DNA of 64,000 bases from Luteimonas sp. MC1750 (GCF_016615955.1 NZ_CP067113.1:434001-498000), one strand, 5' to 3'; shown: positions 1-10,077, numbered from the stretch's first letter. Made by a program: numbers and translations. The notes: generated by a model from the letters alone, not told the origin.

Positions 1-198
1 GATGCTGGCCATGTCGAGGTAGCTCTGCGGCGACGGCGCGGGGCCGATGCAGACCGACTCGTCGGCCATGGCCACGTGCTTGAGGTTGCGGTCCACGGTG
101 GAGTGCACCGCCACCGTGCGGATGCCCAGCGCATGGCAGGCGCGCAGGATGCGCAGCGCGATCTCGCCGCGGTTGGCGATGACGACCTTGTCGAGCAT
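1..198 (-). CDS. accC: Acetyl-CoA carboxylase biotin carboxylase subunit (5' part only)
   Basis: Only the first 66 codons are in the window; the gene runs off the left edge. The product starts [20 protein letters not shown], the typical N-terminus of biotin carboxylase (biotin-dependent carboxylase N-domain). The enzyme carboxylates the biotin on AccB using ATP and bicarbonate, the first half-reaction of fatty acid synthesis, in the cytoplasm. It lies 10 bases downstream of the accB stop on the same strand, so accB-accC are one operon, probably with aroQ upstream. The start ATG (196-198, read on the minus strand) is the conserved family start. Nothing can be said about the catalytic ATP-grasp part because it is outside the window. 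Confidence 0.95.
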   Translation of the reverse strand, partial: MLDKVVIANRGEIALRILRACHALGIRTVAVHSTVDRNLKHVAMADESVCIGPAPSPQSYLDMASI

Positions 199-208
199 GC
201 CGGCGGCC

Positions 209-688
209 TCAGCCGATCACGAACAGCGGCTGGTCGAACTCGACCGGCTGCCCGCTCTCGCCGACGATCGCCAGCACCGTGCCGCCGACGTCGGCCTCGA
301 TCGGGTTGAACATCTTCATCGCCTCGACGATGGCCAGCGTGTCACCGGCGTTGACGGTCTGGCCGACGGTGACGAAGGGCGGCTTGTCCGGCGCCGGCGA
401 GGCGTAGAAGGTGCCGACCATCGGCGAGCGCACCACGTGGCCGTCGGGCAGCGACGGGCCGCTGGGCTCGGCCGGGCGCGCGCCGCCGGTGGCGGCCTGG
501 ACGGGGGACTGCATCGGCATGACCGCTTCGGCGGGGGGCGCGTAGTGCGGCGACGGCTGCACCGGGCCGTAGCCGGTGCGCGGCGTGCGCGCCAGGCGGA
601 CCGATTCCTCGCCCTCCTTGATCTCGATCTCGGCGAGGTTGGAGTCCTCGAGCAGGTCGATCAGCTTCTTGATTTTTCTCAGGTCCAT
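209..688 (-). CDS. accB: Biotin carboxyl carrier protein of acetyl-CoA carboxylase
   Basis: A 159-residue protein of normal BCCP length. The N-terminus [20 protein letters not shown] is the family signature. It is followed by a Pro/Ala-rich flexible linker (about residues 45-80) and a C-terminal biotinyl/lipoyl domain with the biotin-acceptor motif EAMKMFN, where the Lys carries biotin. It shuttles carboxyl groups between AccC and the AccA/AccD carboxyltransferase. A ribosome-binding sequence is present just upstream of the ATG, on the minus strand. It sits between aroQ (68-base gap) and accC (10-base gap), the common aroQ-accB-accC order. Confidence 0.97.
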   Translation of the reverse strand: MDLRKIKKLIDLLEDSNLAEIEIKEGEESVRLARTPRTGYGPVQPSPHYAPPAEAVMPMQSPVQAATGGARPAEPSGPSLPDGHVVRSPMVGTFYASPAPDKPPFVTVGQTVNAGDTLAIVEAMKMFNPIEADVGGTVLAIVGESGQPVEFDQPLFVIG

Positions 689-756
689 GCGGGCCTCTCG
701 GGTAGTGCCGGGCGCGGACGCCGGCGATGGATACGGGATGGGGATACGGGGACGGA

Positions 757-1203
757 TCAGGACGCCGGCGCCAGGCGGGCCAGCGCGGCGTCCAGGGCAA
801 GGAAATAGCTCGCGGCGCCGAAGCCCGCGACCACGCCGACCGCCAGGTCGCTGAAATAGCTCTGGCGGCGGAAGGGCTCGCGGGCGTGCGGATTGGACAG
901 GTGCACCTCGATGAACGGAACCGCGACCGCGGCCAGCGCATCGCGCAGGGCCACCGAGGTGTGGGTGAAGGCGGCGGGGTTGAACAGCACGAAGCGGGTG
1001 CCATCGCCGGCCGCCGCCTGGATGCGGTCGACCAGCACGTGCTCGGCGTTCGACTGCAGGCTCTCGAACGCCAAGCCCGCGGCCTCGATCCGTGCGAGCA
1101 GGGTCGCGTCGATCGCAGCCAGCGTGTCACGGCCATAGATCTCCGGCTCGCGGCTGCCGAGCAGGTTGAGATTGGGGCCGTGGAGGACGAGGATCCGGTC
1201 CAT
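757..1203 (-). CDS. aroQ: Type II 3-dehydroquinate dehydratase
   Basis: A 148-residue protein, the usual size of the small dodecameric type II dehydroquinase. It catalyses 3-dehydroquinate to 3-dehydroshikimate in the shikimate pathway. Visible family motifs are [18 protein letters not shown] near the N-terminus (containing the active-site Tyr), the [10 protein letters not shown] loop (substrate-binding Asn/Pro and Thr-Ser) and [14 protein letters not shown], with the catalytic His region and the Arg-rich lid downstream. It precedes accB on the same strand and probably starts the aroQ-accB-accC operon. A terminator for the preceding tlpA gene lies just upstream at 1228-1260, so it should have its own promoter in the 1204-1230 region or read-through from upstream. 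Confidence 0.96.
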   Translation of the reverse strand: MDRILVLHGPNLNLLGSREPEIYGRDTLAAIDATLLARIEAAGLAFESLQSNAEHVLVDRIQAAAGDGTRFVLFNPAAFTHTSVALRDALAAVAVPFIEVHLSNPHAREPFRRQSYFSDLAVGVVAGFGAASYFLALDAALARLAPAS

Positions 1204-1227
1204 TCAGTGCGGCGCGGTGCCCGGCGT

Positions 1228-1260
1228 AAAAACGGCGGCCAGTCTGCGCCAAGCCGCCGT
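1228..1260 (-). terminator. Rho-independent terminator of the dsbD-tlpA operon
   Basis: Read on the minus strand there is an 8-bp stem ACGGCGGC / GCCGCCGT (arms 1253-1260 and 1232-1239) with a 13-base loop, followed by five T (A-run at 1228-1232 on the plus strand). It lies 58 bases after the tlpA-like stop codon and just before aroQ. Confidence 0.7.
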
Positions 1261-1317
1261 TGCTGTCCAGATCGCCGAACTTCTGCGACAAAGCGCAGTT
1301 TTAATCGGTCGTTTGAA

Positions 1318-1917
1318 TCACTCGTCGATGCGCGCCCACGCGTCGAGCTCGCCGTGGGTGAAGGGACCGATCCGCTGCTTGAGCAGGCGACCGTCGGCCG
1401 AGACCAGCACGGTATAGGGCAGCACCCCACGCGGATTGCCCAGCTGGACCCCGGCGTCGCGCGGCCCCGGGGCGTCGAGCACGATCGGATAGCGCACCGG
1501 GATGCGCTCGAGGAAGGCGTCGACCGATGCCTGGTCATCGAGCGCGATCCCGATCACCTGGACGCCCGACGTGCCCTGGGCGGCGGCGTAGCGGTCGAGT
1601 TCGGGCATTTCCTCGATGCAGGGACCGCACCAGCTGGCCCAGAGGTTGACCAGCAGCGGGCGGCCGCCGAAGTCAGCGGGCAGGGTGCGCGGCGTGCCGG
1701 CCAGGTCGGGAAGGGTGATCGCGGGTACCGGCCCGCCGCGCGTGGCCACGGCCAGGCCGTCGGGCGTCGGTGGCGCGACCGCGCCCATCGCCTGCTGGAC
1801 CGCGCGCTGGCCGAGTTCGGTGCGCAGCAGCGGTCCCGGCCCATTCACCGCCAGGCCGGCGACCACGCCGAGCACGCCCGCCACCAGCGCCACCAGCAGG
1901 ATCGTCCGCGTGCCCAT
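1318..1917 (-). CDS. TlpA/ResA-type thiol-disulfide oxidoreductase
   Basis: A 199-residue protein with an N-terminal hydrophobic segment (about residues 5-22: ILLVALVAGVLGVVAGLAV) that should export or anchor it. A thioredoxin-like domain of the AhpC-TSA/Redoxin type follows, with active-site motif NLWASWCGPCIEEMP (CxxC) and the GVLPYTVLVSADG cis-Pro loop. Such proteins reduce disulfides in the periplasm, often for cytochrome c maturation or as DsbD clients. The start codon overlaps the dsbD stop by one base (TGATG arrangement), so the two are co-translated. The neighbourhood suggests that DsbD supplies its electrons. A specific substrate cannot be assigned from sequence. Confidence 0.9.
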   Translation of the reverse strand: MGTRTILLVALVAGVLGVVAGLAVNGPGPLLRTELGQRAVQQAMGAVAPPTPDGLAVATRGGPVPAITLPDLAGTPRTLPADFGGRPLLVNLWASWCGPCIEEMPELDRYAAAQGTSGVQVIGIALDDQASVDAFLERIPVRYPIVLDAPGPRDAGVQLGNPRGVLPYTVLVSADGRLLKQRIGPFTHGELDAWARIDE

Positions 1918-4466
1918 CAGCGCGCCGCCCGTTCGAGCGCGGCGACCGCCACGTCGCGGTCAAGCACGGCGGGCAGGACCTCGCCGGCGCCGCCGCCGCG
2001 CGGGTAGACCACGTACAGCGGCACGCCGACGGCGCGATGCTGCTCGAGGAAGGCGCTGATCCCAGGGTCGACATTGGTCCAGTCGCCCACCATGTAGACC
2101 GCGCCGGTGCGCTGCAGCGCGTCGCGGAAGGCGTCGCTGGACAGCGTCGTCCGCTCGTTGGCCTTGCAGGTCACGCACCAGTCGGCGGTCATGTTGACGA
2201 AGACCGGGGTCCCCGCGTCGCGCAACGCCTGCAGCCGCGCCGCCGAATACGCGACTGTGGCGCCGTCGGCCGCGACCGCCGCCGCCGGCGACGCGGGTGC
2301 GGGCAGGCGACTGGCCAGCCAGGCCGACGACAGCGCCACCGCGAGCAGGGCCACCGCCGGCAGGCGCCGCAGCCAGCCGCCGCGCATGCGCGCGCGCTCG
2401 AGCCACCACAGCGCCAGCGCCATCACCGCCACGCCGGCGGCAACCAGGGCCATCGCGTCCACGCCGCGCTGGCGACCCAGCACCCAGGCCAGCCAGATCG
2501 CGGTCAGGTACATGGGGAAGGCCATGACCTGCTTGAGCGTGTCCATCCAGGCGCCGGGGCGCGGGAGGCGCTCGGCCAGCCCGGGCACGAAGCCCACCAG
2601 CAGAAAGGGCAGCGCCAGCCCCAGACCCAGTGCCAGGAACACCAGGACCGCCACCGCCGGGGTCGCGGTGAAGGCGTACGCCAGGGCGCCGCCCATGAAG
2701 GGCGCGATGCAGGGGCTGGCGACGACGCAGGCCAGCACGCCGGTGAAGAAATCGCCCACCGGGCCGGTCCGCGACGCGAGGCCCTGGCCGAGGTTGGCGC
2801 TGCCGCCAATGCTGAAGACGCCAGACAGGCTGAGGCCCACCGCCGCCATCAGCAGCACCAGCGCGGCGACGAAGCCCGGCTGCTGCAGCTGGAAGCCCCA
2901 GCCCAGCGCCTGGCCGGCCGCGCGCAGCGCCAGCACCGCCAGGCCCACGACGGCGAAGGCGGTGACGACGCCCGCGGTGTACCAGAGCGCATGGCGGCGC
3001 GCGTGGGCGCGGCCACCGCCGCCCTGCGCCAGGCCCAGCACCTTGAGCGACAGGATCGGCAGCACGCAGGGCATGACGTTCAGGAGCACGCCGCCGCCGA
3101 GCGCCAGCAGCAGGGCCAGGGCCAGTCCGCCGGCGCCGCTGGCCGGGGGCGTGCTGCGGGCGGCGTTGTCGGCGGTCGTGCCCGCGCCGGCGGTCGCGGT
3201 GCCCGCGGTCGCGGTGCCCACAGCGGTGCCGGCAGTGGCGCCGGCATCGCGCGCGGCGCGGCCGGCTTCCAGGCCGGCAACCGCGCCGTCGGCTTCGGCG
3301 GCGCCCGCCGTTGCGGCGTCAACGGGCAGCCCGTCGGAACCGACGGTGGATCCGCTGGCACGGGTGGCGTCGGCGGACGCCGCTGCGGTCGCGCCCGGGG
3401 CGCCCGGGGCGCCCGGGCCGTCCGGCGTCGCCGGCACGCCCGGCCCCGCAACGTCGGCCTGCGGCGTCACCGTGCCCGCCGGCAGGGCGACGCGCACGCG
3501 GCGCGTCATCGGCGGATAGCAGATGCCGTCGGCCTGGCAGCCCTGGAAGGTGGCGCTGAGCGTGGCCTGGCGCGGCTCCGCGTGGCTGCGCAGCAGCGGC
3601 AGCGGCACGTCCACGCCGTCGAAATACACCACCACGTCGCCGAAATATTCGTCGCGGTGGGCCGTGCCGCGCGGCCAGCGCGGCGCGCCGGCACGGATGC
3701 CCTCGGCCTCGAGCTGGAAGCGGCTCTGGTCGCGGTAGATGTAGTAGCCCGGCGCCGGCGTCAGGCGCATCAGGATGGTGTTGCCGCCGTCGGCGATGGC
3801 CTCGAACGCGAAGGCCTGGTCCTCGGGCAGCGGCATCGCGCCGGCCGCGCCGGGCAGGGCGAGCGGGCGCGGCCCACTGCCCAGCGACTGGCCGAGCGCC
3901 GAGAAGCCGGCATCCGGCTGGCCACGGCCGGGCGGGGTGCCGGCCGTCGGTGCCGGCAGGGCGACCGTGATCGTGCGGGTCTGCGGCGGATAGCAGATGC
4001 CGAGGTCGGCACAGCCCTGGTAGCGGACCTTGAGCCGGGTGACCGGGCCGGTGGCGGTGCCGGGCAGGACGGCTTCGACGCGACCCCGGTAGGTCTCGAC
4101 CGCGCCGAAGAACTCGTCGGTGTGCCGCTTGCCGGCCGGCAGCTGCAGGCCCGCCGGCGCGGCGCGGAAACCGCCATCCACCGGCTCCGCGCCCATGCGG
4201 TGGCGATACAGGTAGTAGCCGTCGGCGATCGCCCAGCTGAGCTCGATGCGATCCGGCCCCGTGGCCTCGGCGCGCAGCACGAAGGCCTCGTCCACCGGCA
4301 GCAGGTCGTCCATGTCGATGGCCAGCGCGGCCGGTGACGCCAGCAGCAGGGCCGCGATCACAGACAGGCCGGGCAGGCGCCACGTCCGGTCCGCCGGCTC
4401 CTTGCGCAGGAACAGCGCTGTGCGGAGCGCGAGGGTGCCGCGACGGATGAAGGACTGCAGGTTCAA
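1917..4466 (-). CDS. dsbD: Thiol:disulfide interchange protein DsbD with two tandem DsbD-alpha domains
   Basis: An inner-membrane reductase moving electrons from cytoplasmic thioredoxin to periplasmic partners. With the chosen TTG start (4464-4466) it is 849 residues, against roughly 570-600 for classical DsbD. A signal-like hydrophobic stretch (LSVIAALLLASPAALA) ends near residue 48. Two DsbD-alpha domains follow (about 50-170 and 210-330), with redox pairs in YQGCADLGICYPP and FQGCQADGICYPP. Next come an Ala/Gly/Thr-rich linker of about 110 residues, a multi-pass beta domain with MPCVLP and SPCIAPFMGG cysteines, and a C-terminal thioredoxin-like gamma domain with DWCVTCKANE. The reading frame is open further upstream to 4787, but that part runs through a repeat element, so a start near 4466 is preferred. 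The exact start is uncertain because no strong ribosome-binding site is visible. Confidence 0.9.
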   Translation of the reverse strand: MNLQSFIRRGTLALRTALFLRKEPADRTWRLPGLSVIAALLLASPAALAIDMDDLLPVDEAFVLRAEATGPDRIELSWAIADGYYLYRHRMGAEPVDGGFRAAPAGLQLPAGKRHTDEFFGAVETYRGRVEAVLPGTATGPVTRLKVRYQGCADLGICYPPQTRTITVALPAPTAGTPPGRGQPDAGFSALGQSLGSGPRPLALPGAAGAMPLPEDQAFAFEAIADGGNTILMRLTPAPGYYIYRDQSRFQLEAEGIRAGAPRWPRGTAHRDEYFGDVVVYFDGVDVPLPLLRSHAEPRQATLSATFQGCQADGICYPPMTRRVRVALPAGTVTPQADVAGPGVPATPDGPGAPGAPGATAAASADATRASGSTVGSDGLPVDAATAGAAEADGAVAGLEAGRAARDAGATAGTAVGTATAGTATAGAGTTADNAARSTPPASGAGGLALALLLALGGGVLLNVMPCVLPILSLKVLGLAQGGGGRAHARRHALWYTAGVVTAFAVVGLAVLALRAAGQALGWGFQLQQPGFVAALVLLMAAVGLSLSGVFSIGGSANLGQGLASRTGPVGDFFTGVLACVVASPCIAPFMGGALAYAFTATPAVAVLVFLALGLGLALPFLLVGFVPGLAERLPRPGAWMDTLKQVMAFPMYLTAIWLAWVLGRQRGVDAMALVAAGVAVMALALWWLERARMRGGWLRRLPAVALLAVALSSAWLASRLPAPASPAAAVAADGATVAYSAARLQALRDAGTPVFVNMTADWCVTCKANERTTLSSDAFRDALQRTGAVYMVGDWTNVDPGISAFLEQHRAVGVPLYVVYPRGGGAGEVLPAVLDRDVAVAALERAAR

Positions 4467-4600
4467 GGCGGTGCGGCGAGGTGGAGGCGGCCCGCTAGGG
4501 TAGCCGAGCGAGTTGGTCTGGCGCCTGTCCGCCTCGCATGGGACAGGTCTTGCGCCCACGCTTTTCGTTGCAGCGGGTGCCTCGAGCAGGCGCGCGCTGC

Positions 4601-4713
4601 CTGCCGCGGATGCAGGGAGGATGCCCAGCCGGATGTCTCCGCGTCCTGCTCCCATCATCCGGCCGCCGGCCATCCATGGCCGGCTCTGGTCATCCCCCCT
4701 GCATCCGCGGCAG
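4601..4713. repeat. About 114-bp inverted-repeat element, copy 1
   Basis: Perfect 17-bp terminal inverted repeats (4601-4617 and 4697-4713, CTGCCGCGGATGCAGGG and its complement) enclose a core that ends with the internal palindrome CCGGCCATCCATGGCCGG. The core recurs at 9810-9924 and, inverted, at 10078-10191. It has no coding capacity of its own and looks like a non-autonomous, hairpin-forming repeat (MITE- or REPIN-like). Confidence 0.8.
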
Positions 4714-4933
4714 GCCCGACCCTTGTCGCGGTCTGGAGAAGCAAACGCCCGCCCTTGCCGTTGGGCGGAGCGCGGGCAAAGCCACACCGCTTTGGCGCGT
4801 GGCCTGCTGACGGGAAGTCAAGGAGGAGGTGACGGCCCTCCGGGCCGGCACCGGGGGACATGAGCGGCAGCAGGCCATGCGTCGAAGCGCCGCGACGCCG
4901 CACCCGGCGTCTGCCTCGCGTGCGAGAAGAGCC
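4714..4933. other. Gene-free stretch between repeat copy 1 and the endonuclease terminator
   Basis: Together with 4467-4600 this is a region of over 400 bases without a convincing gene. The open frames here on both strands are arginine/proline-rich readings of GC-rich DNA, lack ribosome-binding sites and run through the repeat. It should contain the dsbD promoter on the minus strand, but no clear -35/-10 pair was found. Confidence 0.5.
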
Positions 4934-4964
4934 AAAAAAAGGGGCGCCGGTTCCCCGGCGCCCC
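4934..4964 (-). terminator. Rho-independent terminator of the endonuclease gene
   Basis: A perfect 10-bp stem GGGGCGCCGG / CCGGCGCCCC (4941-4950 and 4955-4964) with a TTCC loop is followed on the minus strand by seven T (A-run 4934-4940). It begins 24 bases after the stop codon of the minus-strand endonuclease gene, in the right orientation to end it. Confidence 0.9.
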
Positions 4965-4988
4965 CTCTTCAATCGCCGTGACCCCGAC

Positions 4989-6887
4989 TCAGCGCAGGAG
5001 TCTGGCCTTGGCCGCGCTGCTGCTGCGGGCCGGTGCCGATGCCGGTGCCAGCGCCGGTGCCGGTACAGTCACGCGCTCGCGCGGGTCACGGATGCGCGGG
5101 TTGCGCGGCGGCGTGGGCGTCGGCGTCGCCAGTTCGCAGGTGCCGGGCGTGGTCGAAGTGAACAGCGCCGTCGTGCCCCACTCCGGGTGGTCGATGAACG
5201 GGTTGCGGTTGCCCTGGTAGGCGAAGACCACCTCGTTGCGCGCGCGCTCCGCCGCATCCGGCGGGTCGGCCAGGTGCCACTCGACCAGGGTCGACAGCAG
5301 GCCCATGTAGGCCGGCGCTTCCAGCGAGCTGGTGCTGACGATCAGGCTGCGATTGTCGGTGAGCTCGAGGTCGGGCTCGCGCTGGGCGGTGGTCGGGTGC
5401 TGGCCGCCTTCGTAGCGGATCGCCATGTACATCACCGCGCGCGCCATGTCGCCGCGGCGTGCGCCCCAGACCTCGAACGAGCCGGCATTGCCGTTCGCAC
5501 CTTCGACCCAGTTCGAGTTGCCCGGGTAGACGCCGGTGCCGCCGCCGCGGCCGTTGTAGGACTCGGTCGCGCGTTCCGAGCAGCCGGCGTCGCAGTTGGC
5601 GAACGGCATGTTGCCGCGGTTCGAGTTGTAGACCTCGTCGCTCAGGTAAAGCATGTGCGTGTCGGTGTACGGCGCGTTCGGCAGGCCGCCCAGGCTGTTG
5701 CCGGGGAAGCCGAGCGAGTTCGGCCAGGTGTGCTCGCGGTTGTACTTGTTGCTGCCGCCCGAGCCGGCCCGATCGCTGCCCTTGGCGTAGGTCCGGTTGC
5801 GGTAGACGTCGAGGATCCGGCCGGGATCGTTGGGATCCTCGTCGGCGATCTCGAGGATGGTCCAGGTGTTGGTGCCGCTGCCGCTGTAGGGGTAGGCGAC
5901 GTGGCCGCGGATGGTCTCGTGCAGCGAGCAGCGCAGCTGGCCGGGGCTCGATGTGTTGACCAGGCCGTAGTACTCCCCGTTGCCGCTGCCCCGGTCGGCG
6001 TGCCTCACGCGGAAGGCCACGGTGGTGCTGGACTCCGGAGCGGTCGCGTCGAGGTCCACGATCCGGCTGGCGTCGATCTGCAGCGAGCAGGCCTGGCCGG
6101 GGACGAGCGGGCGCACGGGGGTCAGGGTGAAGCTGGTCGCCTGGGTGACGTGGTCCAGCGTCGTGGTGCGGCGGCGGGGCACGCCCTCGCAGCTGAGGCG
6201 GAAGGCGCCCGGCTCGACGATGACCGGTTCGCTGAAGGTGACCGTCATGTCGGCGGCGTAGGGGAAATCGCTCGAACCCTGCGCCGGGAAGGTGTCGACC
6301 ACGGTCGGCGCGGCATTGCCGGCCTCGCCGAAGGTCTGGCTGTTGTTGCAGGTGCCGAAGGTCGCGGTGGCCGATCCCGCCCAGGTGAAGTCGGCCTGGA
6401 CGTTGCCGGTGCCGCCGAGCTGCAGCGAGGTGCCGACCGGCGTGTTGTTGGGTTCCGAGACGCCGATGTCCTCGCTGGCCATGCCCGCGGCCGGCCCGTT
6501 CGTGGCGGTCATCACGCCTTCGTAGCTCAGGAACTGGACCACGTTGCCCTGCGGGTCGACCAGGGCGACGCCGTCGGGCGAGCCGTTCTGCAGGCCATCG
6601 ACGGGGTAGTTGACCGTGGCGAATCGCACGTTGCCGCCGCAGGTGGCCGCGACGCCGGCGGGCAGCGTGCTGGTGGAATAGGACTGGCCGTTGCTGCCGT
6701 TGTAGAGGACCAGCTGGTAGTCGGCCAGGTTCTCGCCGGCGCTGCCCACCACTTCGATCGCCTCGCCGACGTCGGCGCCGGCGTTGTCGTAGTGGATCTC
6801 GTTGATGAAGACCTCGGCATGCGCCGGGAAGGTGGCCGCGGCCGCAAGTGCGATCGCGCAGAACAGAGTGGAACGCTCGGAACGCAT
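4989..6887 (-). CDS. Secreted multidomain endonuclease I family nuclease (lamin-tail and Ig-like domains)
   Basis: A 632-residue predicted secreted protein starting MRSERSTLFCAIALAAAATFPAHA, a clear Sec signal peptide with an AHA cleavage site. A GGAGAG ribosome-binding site lies about 8 bases upstream of this ATG, which is why it is preferred to an in-frame ATG 135 bases earlier. Residues about 25-170 (VFINEIHYDNAGADVGEAIEVVG) resemble a lamin-tail domain. About 195-300 (TVVDTFPAQGSSDFPYAADM) resembles an SbsA Ig-like (Big_5) domain. The C-terminal half is an endonuclease I (NucM/EndA) domain with the hallmark NREHTWPNSLG motif, DTHMLYLSDEVYNSNRGN, and several Cys that could form disulfides. 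Family members are non-specific extracellular DNases/RNases. The final 30 residues are Pro/Ala-rich. The gene is monocistronic, ended by the terminator at 4934-4964. Confidence 0.9.
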   Translation of the reverse strand: MRSERSTLFCAIALAAAATFPAHAEVFINEIHYDNAGADVGEAIEVVGSAGENLADYQLVLYNGSNGQSYSTSTLPAGVAATCGGNVRFATVNYPVDGLQNGSPDGVALVDPQGNVVQFLSYEGVMTATNGPAAGMASEDIGVSEPNNTPVGTSLQLGGTGNVQADFTWAGSATATFGTCNNSQTFGEAGNAAPTVVDTFPAQGSSDFPYAADMTVTFSEPVIVEPGAFRLSCEGVPRRRTTTLDHVTQATSFTLTPVRPLVPGQACSLQIDASRIVDLDATAPESSTTVAFRVRHADRGSGNGEYYGLVNTSSPGQLRCSLHETIRGHVAYPYSGSGTNTWTILEIADEDPNDPGRILDVYRNRTYAKGSDRAGSGGSNKYNREHTWPNSLGFPGNSLGGLPNAPYTDTHMLYLSDEVYNSNRGNMPFANCDAGCSERATESYNGRGGGTGVYPGNSNWVEGANGNAGSFEVWGARRGDMARAVMYMAIRYEGGQHPTTAQREPDLELTDNRSLIVSTSSLEAPAYMGLLSTLVEWHLADPPDAAERARNEVVFAYQGNRNPFIDHPEWGTTALFTSTTPGTCELATPTPTPPRNPRIRDPRERVTVPAPALAPASAPARSSSAAKARLLR

Positions 6888-7039
6888 TCGGTGTCTCTCC
6901 CCAATTGGACGGGGCAATTTACCCCCGCGATATGACAATGTCGCGCCGGGCGACACACTTTCCCGCTTGCCTGCACGCCGGCGCGACATGCCGTCCGTAT
7001 GCTTTCGATGCTGCGTCCCCATTCATCGAAGGCTTTCCC

Positions 7040-7537
7040 ATGCAACTTCCCTGCGGCTCCGCGCTGCGCTCCGGAGTGGTGGCGCTGGCACTGGCCGCGG
7101 CGCCGCTGGCCGCGGCCGGCAGCGACATCGAACTGGCCGCCGGGGCTTCGACCACCACCGACCGCGAGTTCACCCGTACGGCCTCGATCGCCTGGGTGCC
7201 GAAGCTGCGCGACCTCGACAATGCCGTGCTCCGGGCCCAGACCGGACTCATCTACGTCGACGGGCGTGGCCCGGTCACCGACCGGGACCTGGAGGACGAG
7301 GTCTGGGTCGGCTACGTCGGCCTGCGCTACGAGCGCACCGACAACGGCCTGACCCTGGGCGCGGCCATCGGGGCCCAGTCAGGGGAGACCGACGCCCTGT
7401 CGGGCGATCCCCAGTTCGTGACCTCGGTGGGCTGGCGCTGGGACCGGTTCTCGCTGTCGGTCCGGCACATCTCCAACGCCAGCCTGCACAGCCCGAACAA
7501 CGGCGAGACCGCCCTGGTGGGTGCCTGGCGCTTCTGA
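7040..7537 (+). CDS. PagL-like acyloxyacyl hydrolase (lipid A 3-O-deacylase family)
   Basis: A 165-residue protein with an N-terminal signal peptide (LRSGVVALALAAAPLAAAG) and a mature part of alternating residues typical of a small outer-membrane beta-barrel, ending in an aromatic residue (GAWRF). Near the C-terminus the motif RHISNASLHSPNNGE fits the PagL His-x-Ser...Glu active site, which removes the 3-linked acyl chain from lipid A and so modulates innate-immune recognition. The ATG at 7040 is preferred because a GAAGG sequence precedes it and it directly starts the signal peptide. It is divergent from the endonuclease gene and its 3' end abuts the groES promoter. Activity is inferred from motifs only. 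Confidence 0.8.
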   Translation: MQLPCGSALRSGVVALALAAAPLAAAGSDIELAAGASTTTDREFTRTASIAWVPKLRDLDNAVLRAQTGLIYVDGRGPVTDRDLEDEVWVGYVGLRYERTDNGLTLGAAIGAQSGETDALSGDPQFVTSVGWRWDRFSLSVRHISNASLHSPNNGETALVGAWRF

Positions 7538-7545
7538 CGCCGGCA

Positions 7546-7576
7546 CCCCTTGAACTCCCGCCGCGGCCCCCCATCT
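7546..7576 (+). promoter_or_regulatory. Sigma32 (RpoH) heat-shock promoter of groES-groEL
   Basis: CCCCTTGAA at 7546-7554 and CCCCATCT at 7569-7576 are separated by 14 bases. This matches the established RpoH consensus (CTTGAA, 13-15 bases, CCCCAT-T) essentially perfectly. It lies 125 bases upstream of the groES start. No CIRCE inverted repeat was seen, so control appears to be by sigma32 rather than HrcA. Confidence 0.88.
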
Positions 7577-7700
7577 CTGGGACATCCCGGTCCGCCGGGT
7601 TTTTCGCGGCGCGTCCTCTGGCACTCGGCATCCCCGACTGCCAGAATATGCGACCGATTTGCCCCTTAGTCGTTACAAACCAATCACTTGTGAGGATTGC

Positions 7701-7988
7701 ATGAACCTGAAGCCGCTCTACGACCGCGTGGTCGTCAAGCCGATCGAAGCCGATGAAGTCTCCGCCGGCGGCATCCTGATCCCGGACAACGCCAAGGAAA
7801 AGCCGACCAGGGGCGAAGTGATCGCCGTGGGCGACGGCAAGGCCCTGGACAACGGCAGCCTGCGCGCGCCGAAGGTCAAGGTCGGCGACAAGGTCATCTA
7901 CGGCCAGTACTCCGGCTCGGCGTACAAGCACGAAGGCACCGAATACAAGATCGTGCGCGAGGACGACATCCTCGCCATCGTCGGCTGA
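7701..7988 (+). CDS. groES: Co-chaperonin GroES
   Basis: A 95-residue heptameric lid of the GroEL folding chamber. The sequence starts [20 protein letters not shown], the conserved N-terminus, and contains the mobile loop ([15 protein letters not shown]) and the roof/base strands with [13 protein letters not shown] at the end. A GAGG ribosome-binding site precedes the ATG at 7701. It is the first gene of the groES-groEL operon under the sigma32 promoter at 7546-7576. It is normal in length and shows no anomalies. Confidence 0.98.
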   Translation: MNLKPLYDRVVVKPIEADEVSAGGILIPDNAKEKPTRGEVIAVGDGKALDNGSLRAPKVKVGDKVIYGQYSGSAYKHEGTEYKIVREDDILAIVG

Positions 7989-8051
7989 GCGCGCCCGGGC
8001 GCCTCGCGATCCCGGGCCCTGGCCCGGGGCTTTGACCCAACTCTCTCCTGA

Positions 8052-9713
<1,662 letters not shown>

Positions 9714-9743
9714 TCCAGCGCGACTGCGTCACTGCATCATGGA

Positions 9744-9773
9744 GGACCCCGCTTCGGCGGGGTCCTTTTTTTT
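9744..9773 (+). terminator. Rho-independent terminator of groES-groEL
   Basis: A 9-bp stem GGACCCCGC / GCGGGGTCC (9744-9752 and 9757-9765) with a TTCG tetraloop is followed by eight T (9766-9773), 30 bases after the groEL stop. Confidence 0.95.
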
Positions 9774-9809
9774 CGGCTGCAGAACGGGACTGCGTGGTGG
9801 TCCACGCGG

Positions 9810-9924
9810 CCCGTCCCGCGCACAGGGGGTGTGCTGCGCCGGCCGTCTCCGCGTCCTGCTGCCAGCGGCCGGGCGCCGGCCATCCATGGCCGGCTCTCCG
9901 CACACCCCCTGTACGCGGGACGGG
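9810..9924. repeat. About 114-bp inverted-repeat element, copy 2 (variant arms)
   Basis: The terminal arms 9810-9833 and 9901-9924 are complementary at 23 of 24 positions, but their sequence differs from copies 1 and 3. The core (GTCTCCGCGTCCTGCT ... GCCGGCCATCCATGGCCGG) is shared with copy 1. The arms have changed on both sides in step, so the ability to form a long hairpin is preserved. It is part of the roughly 630-base gene-free stretch between groEL and the DUF808 gene. Confidence 0.8.
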
Positions 9925-10077
9925 CTCCGGCCTTTATCGCTACGGACTGCAGAGCAAAGTCGCTGCGCCGGGAAAATTCTGATCAACAGGGGCGCGCCGG
10001 ACTCACATTGACGAGGACGCGACGGCCTGCCGCGCCGTTCGGCTTTGTCCCGCCACAGGATTGCGAAAGAAGTCGGA
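9925..10077. other. Gene-free spacer between repeat copies 2 and 3
   Basis: No open frame here has a ribosome-binding site or recognisable protein similarity. The stretch 9714-10347 as a whole contains only the groEL terminator, two full repeat elements and one half element. Nothing else was recognised. Confidence 0.5.

Noticed and set aside
4467..4787. Upstream extension of dsbD
   Set aside because: The frame stays open but passes through the 114-bp repeat element, and the extra residues look non-coding and would precede a signal peptide.
8011..8028. Hairpin between groES and groEL as a terminator
   Set aside because: There is a good stem but no T-run, and both genes must be made together; it is more likely a processing or stability element.
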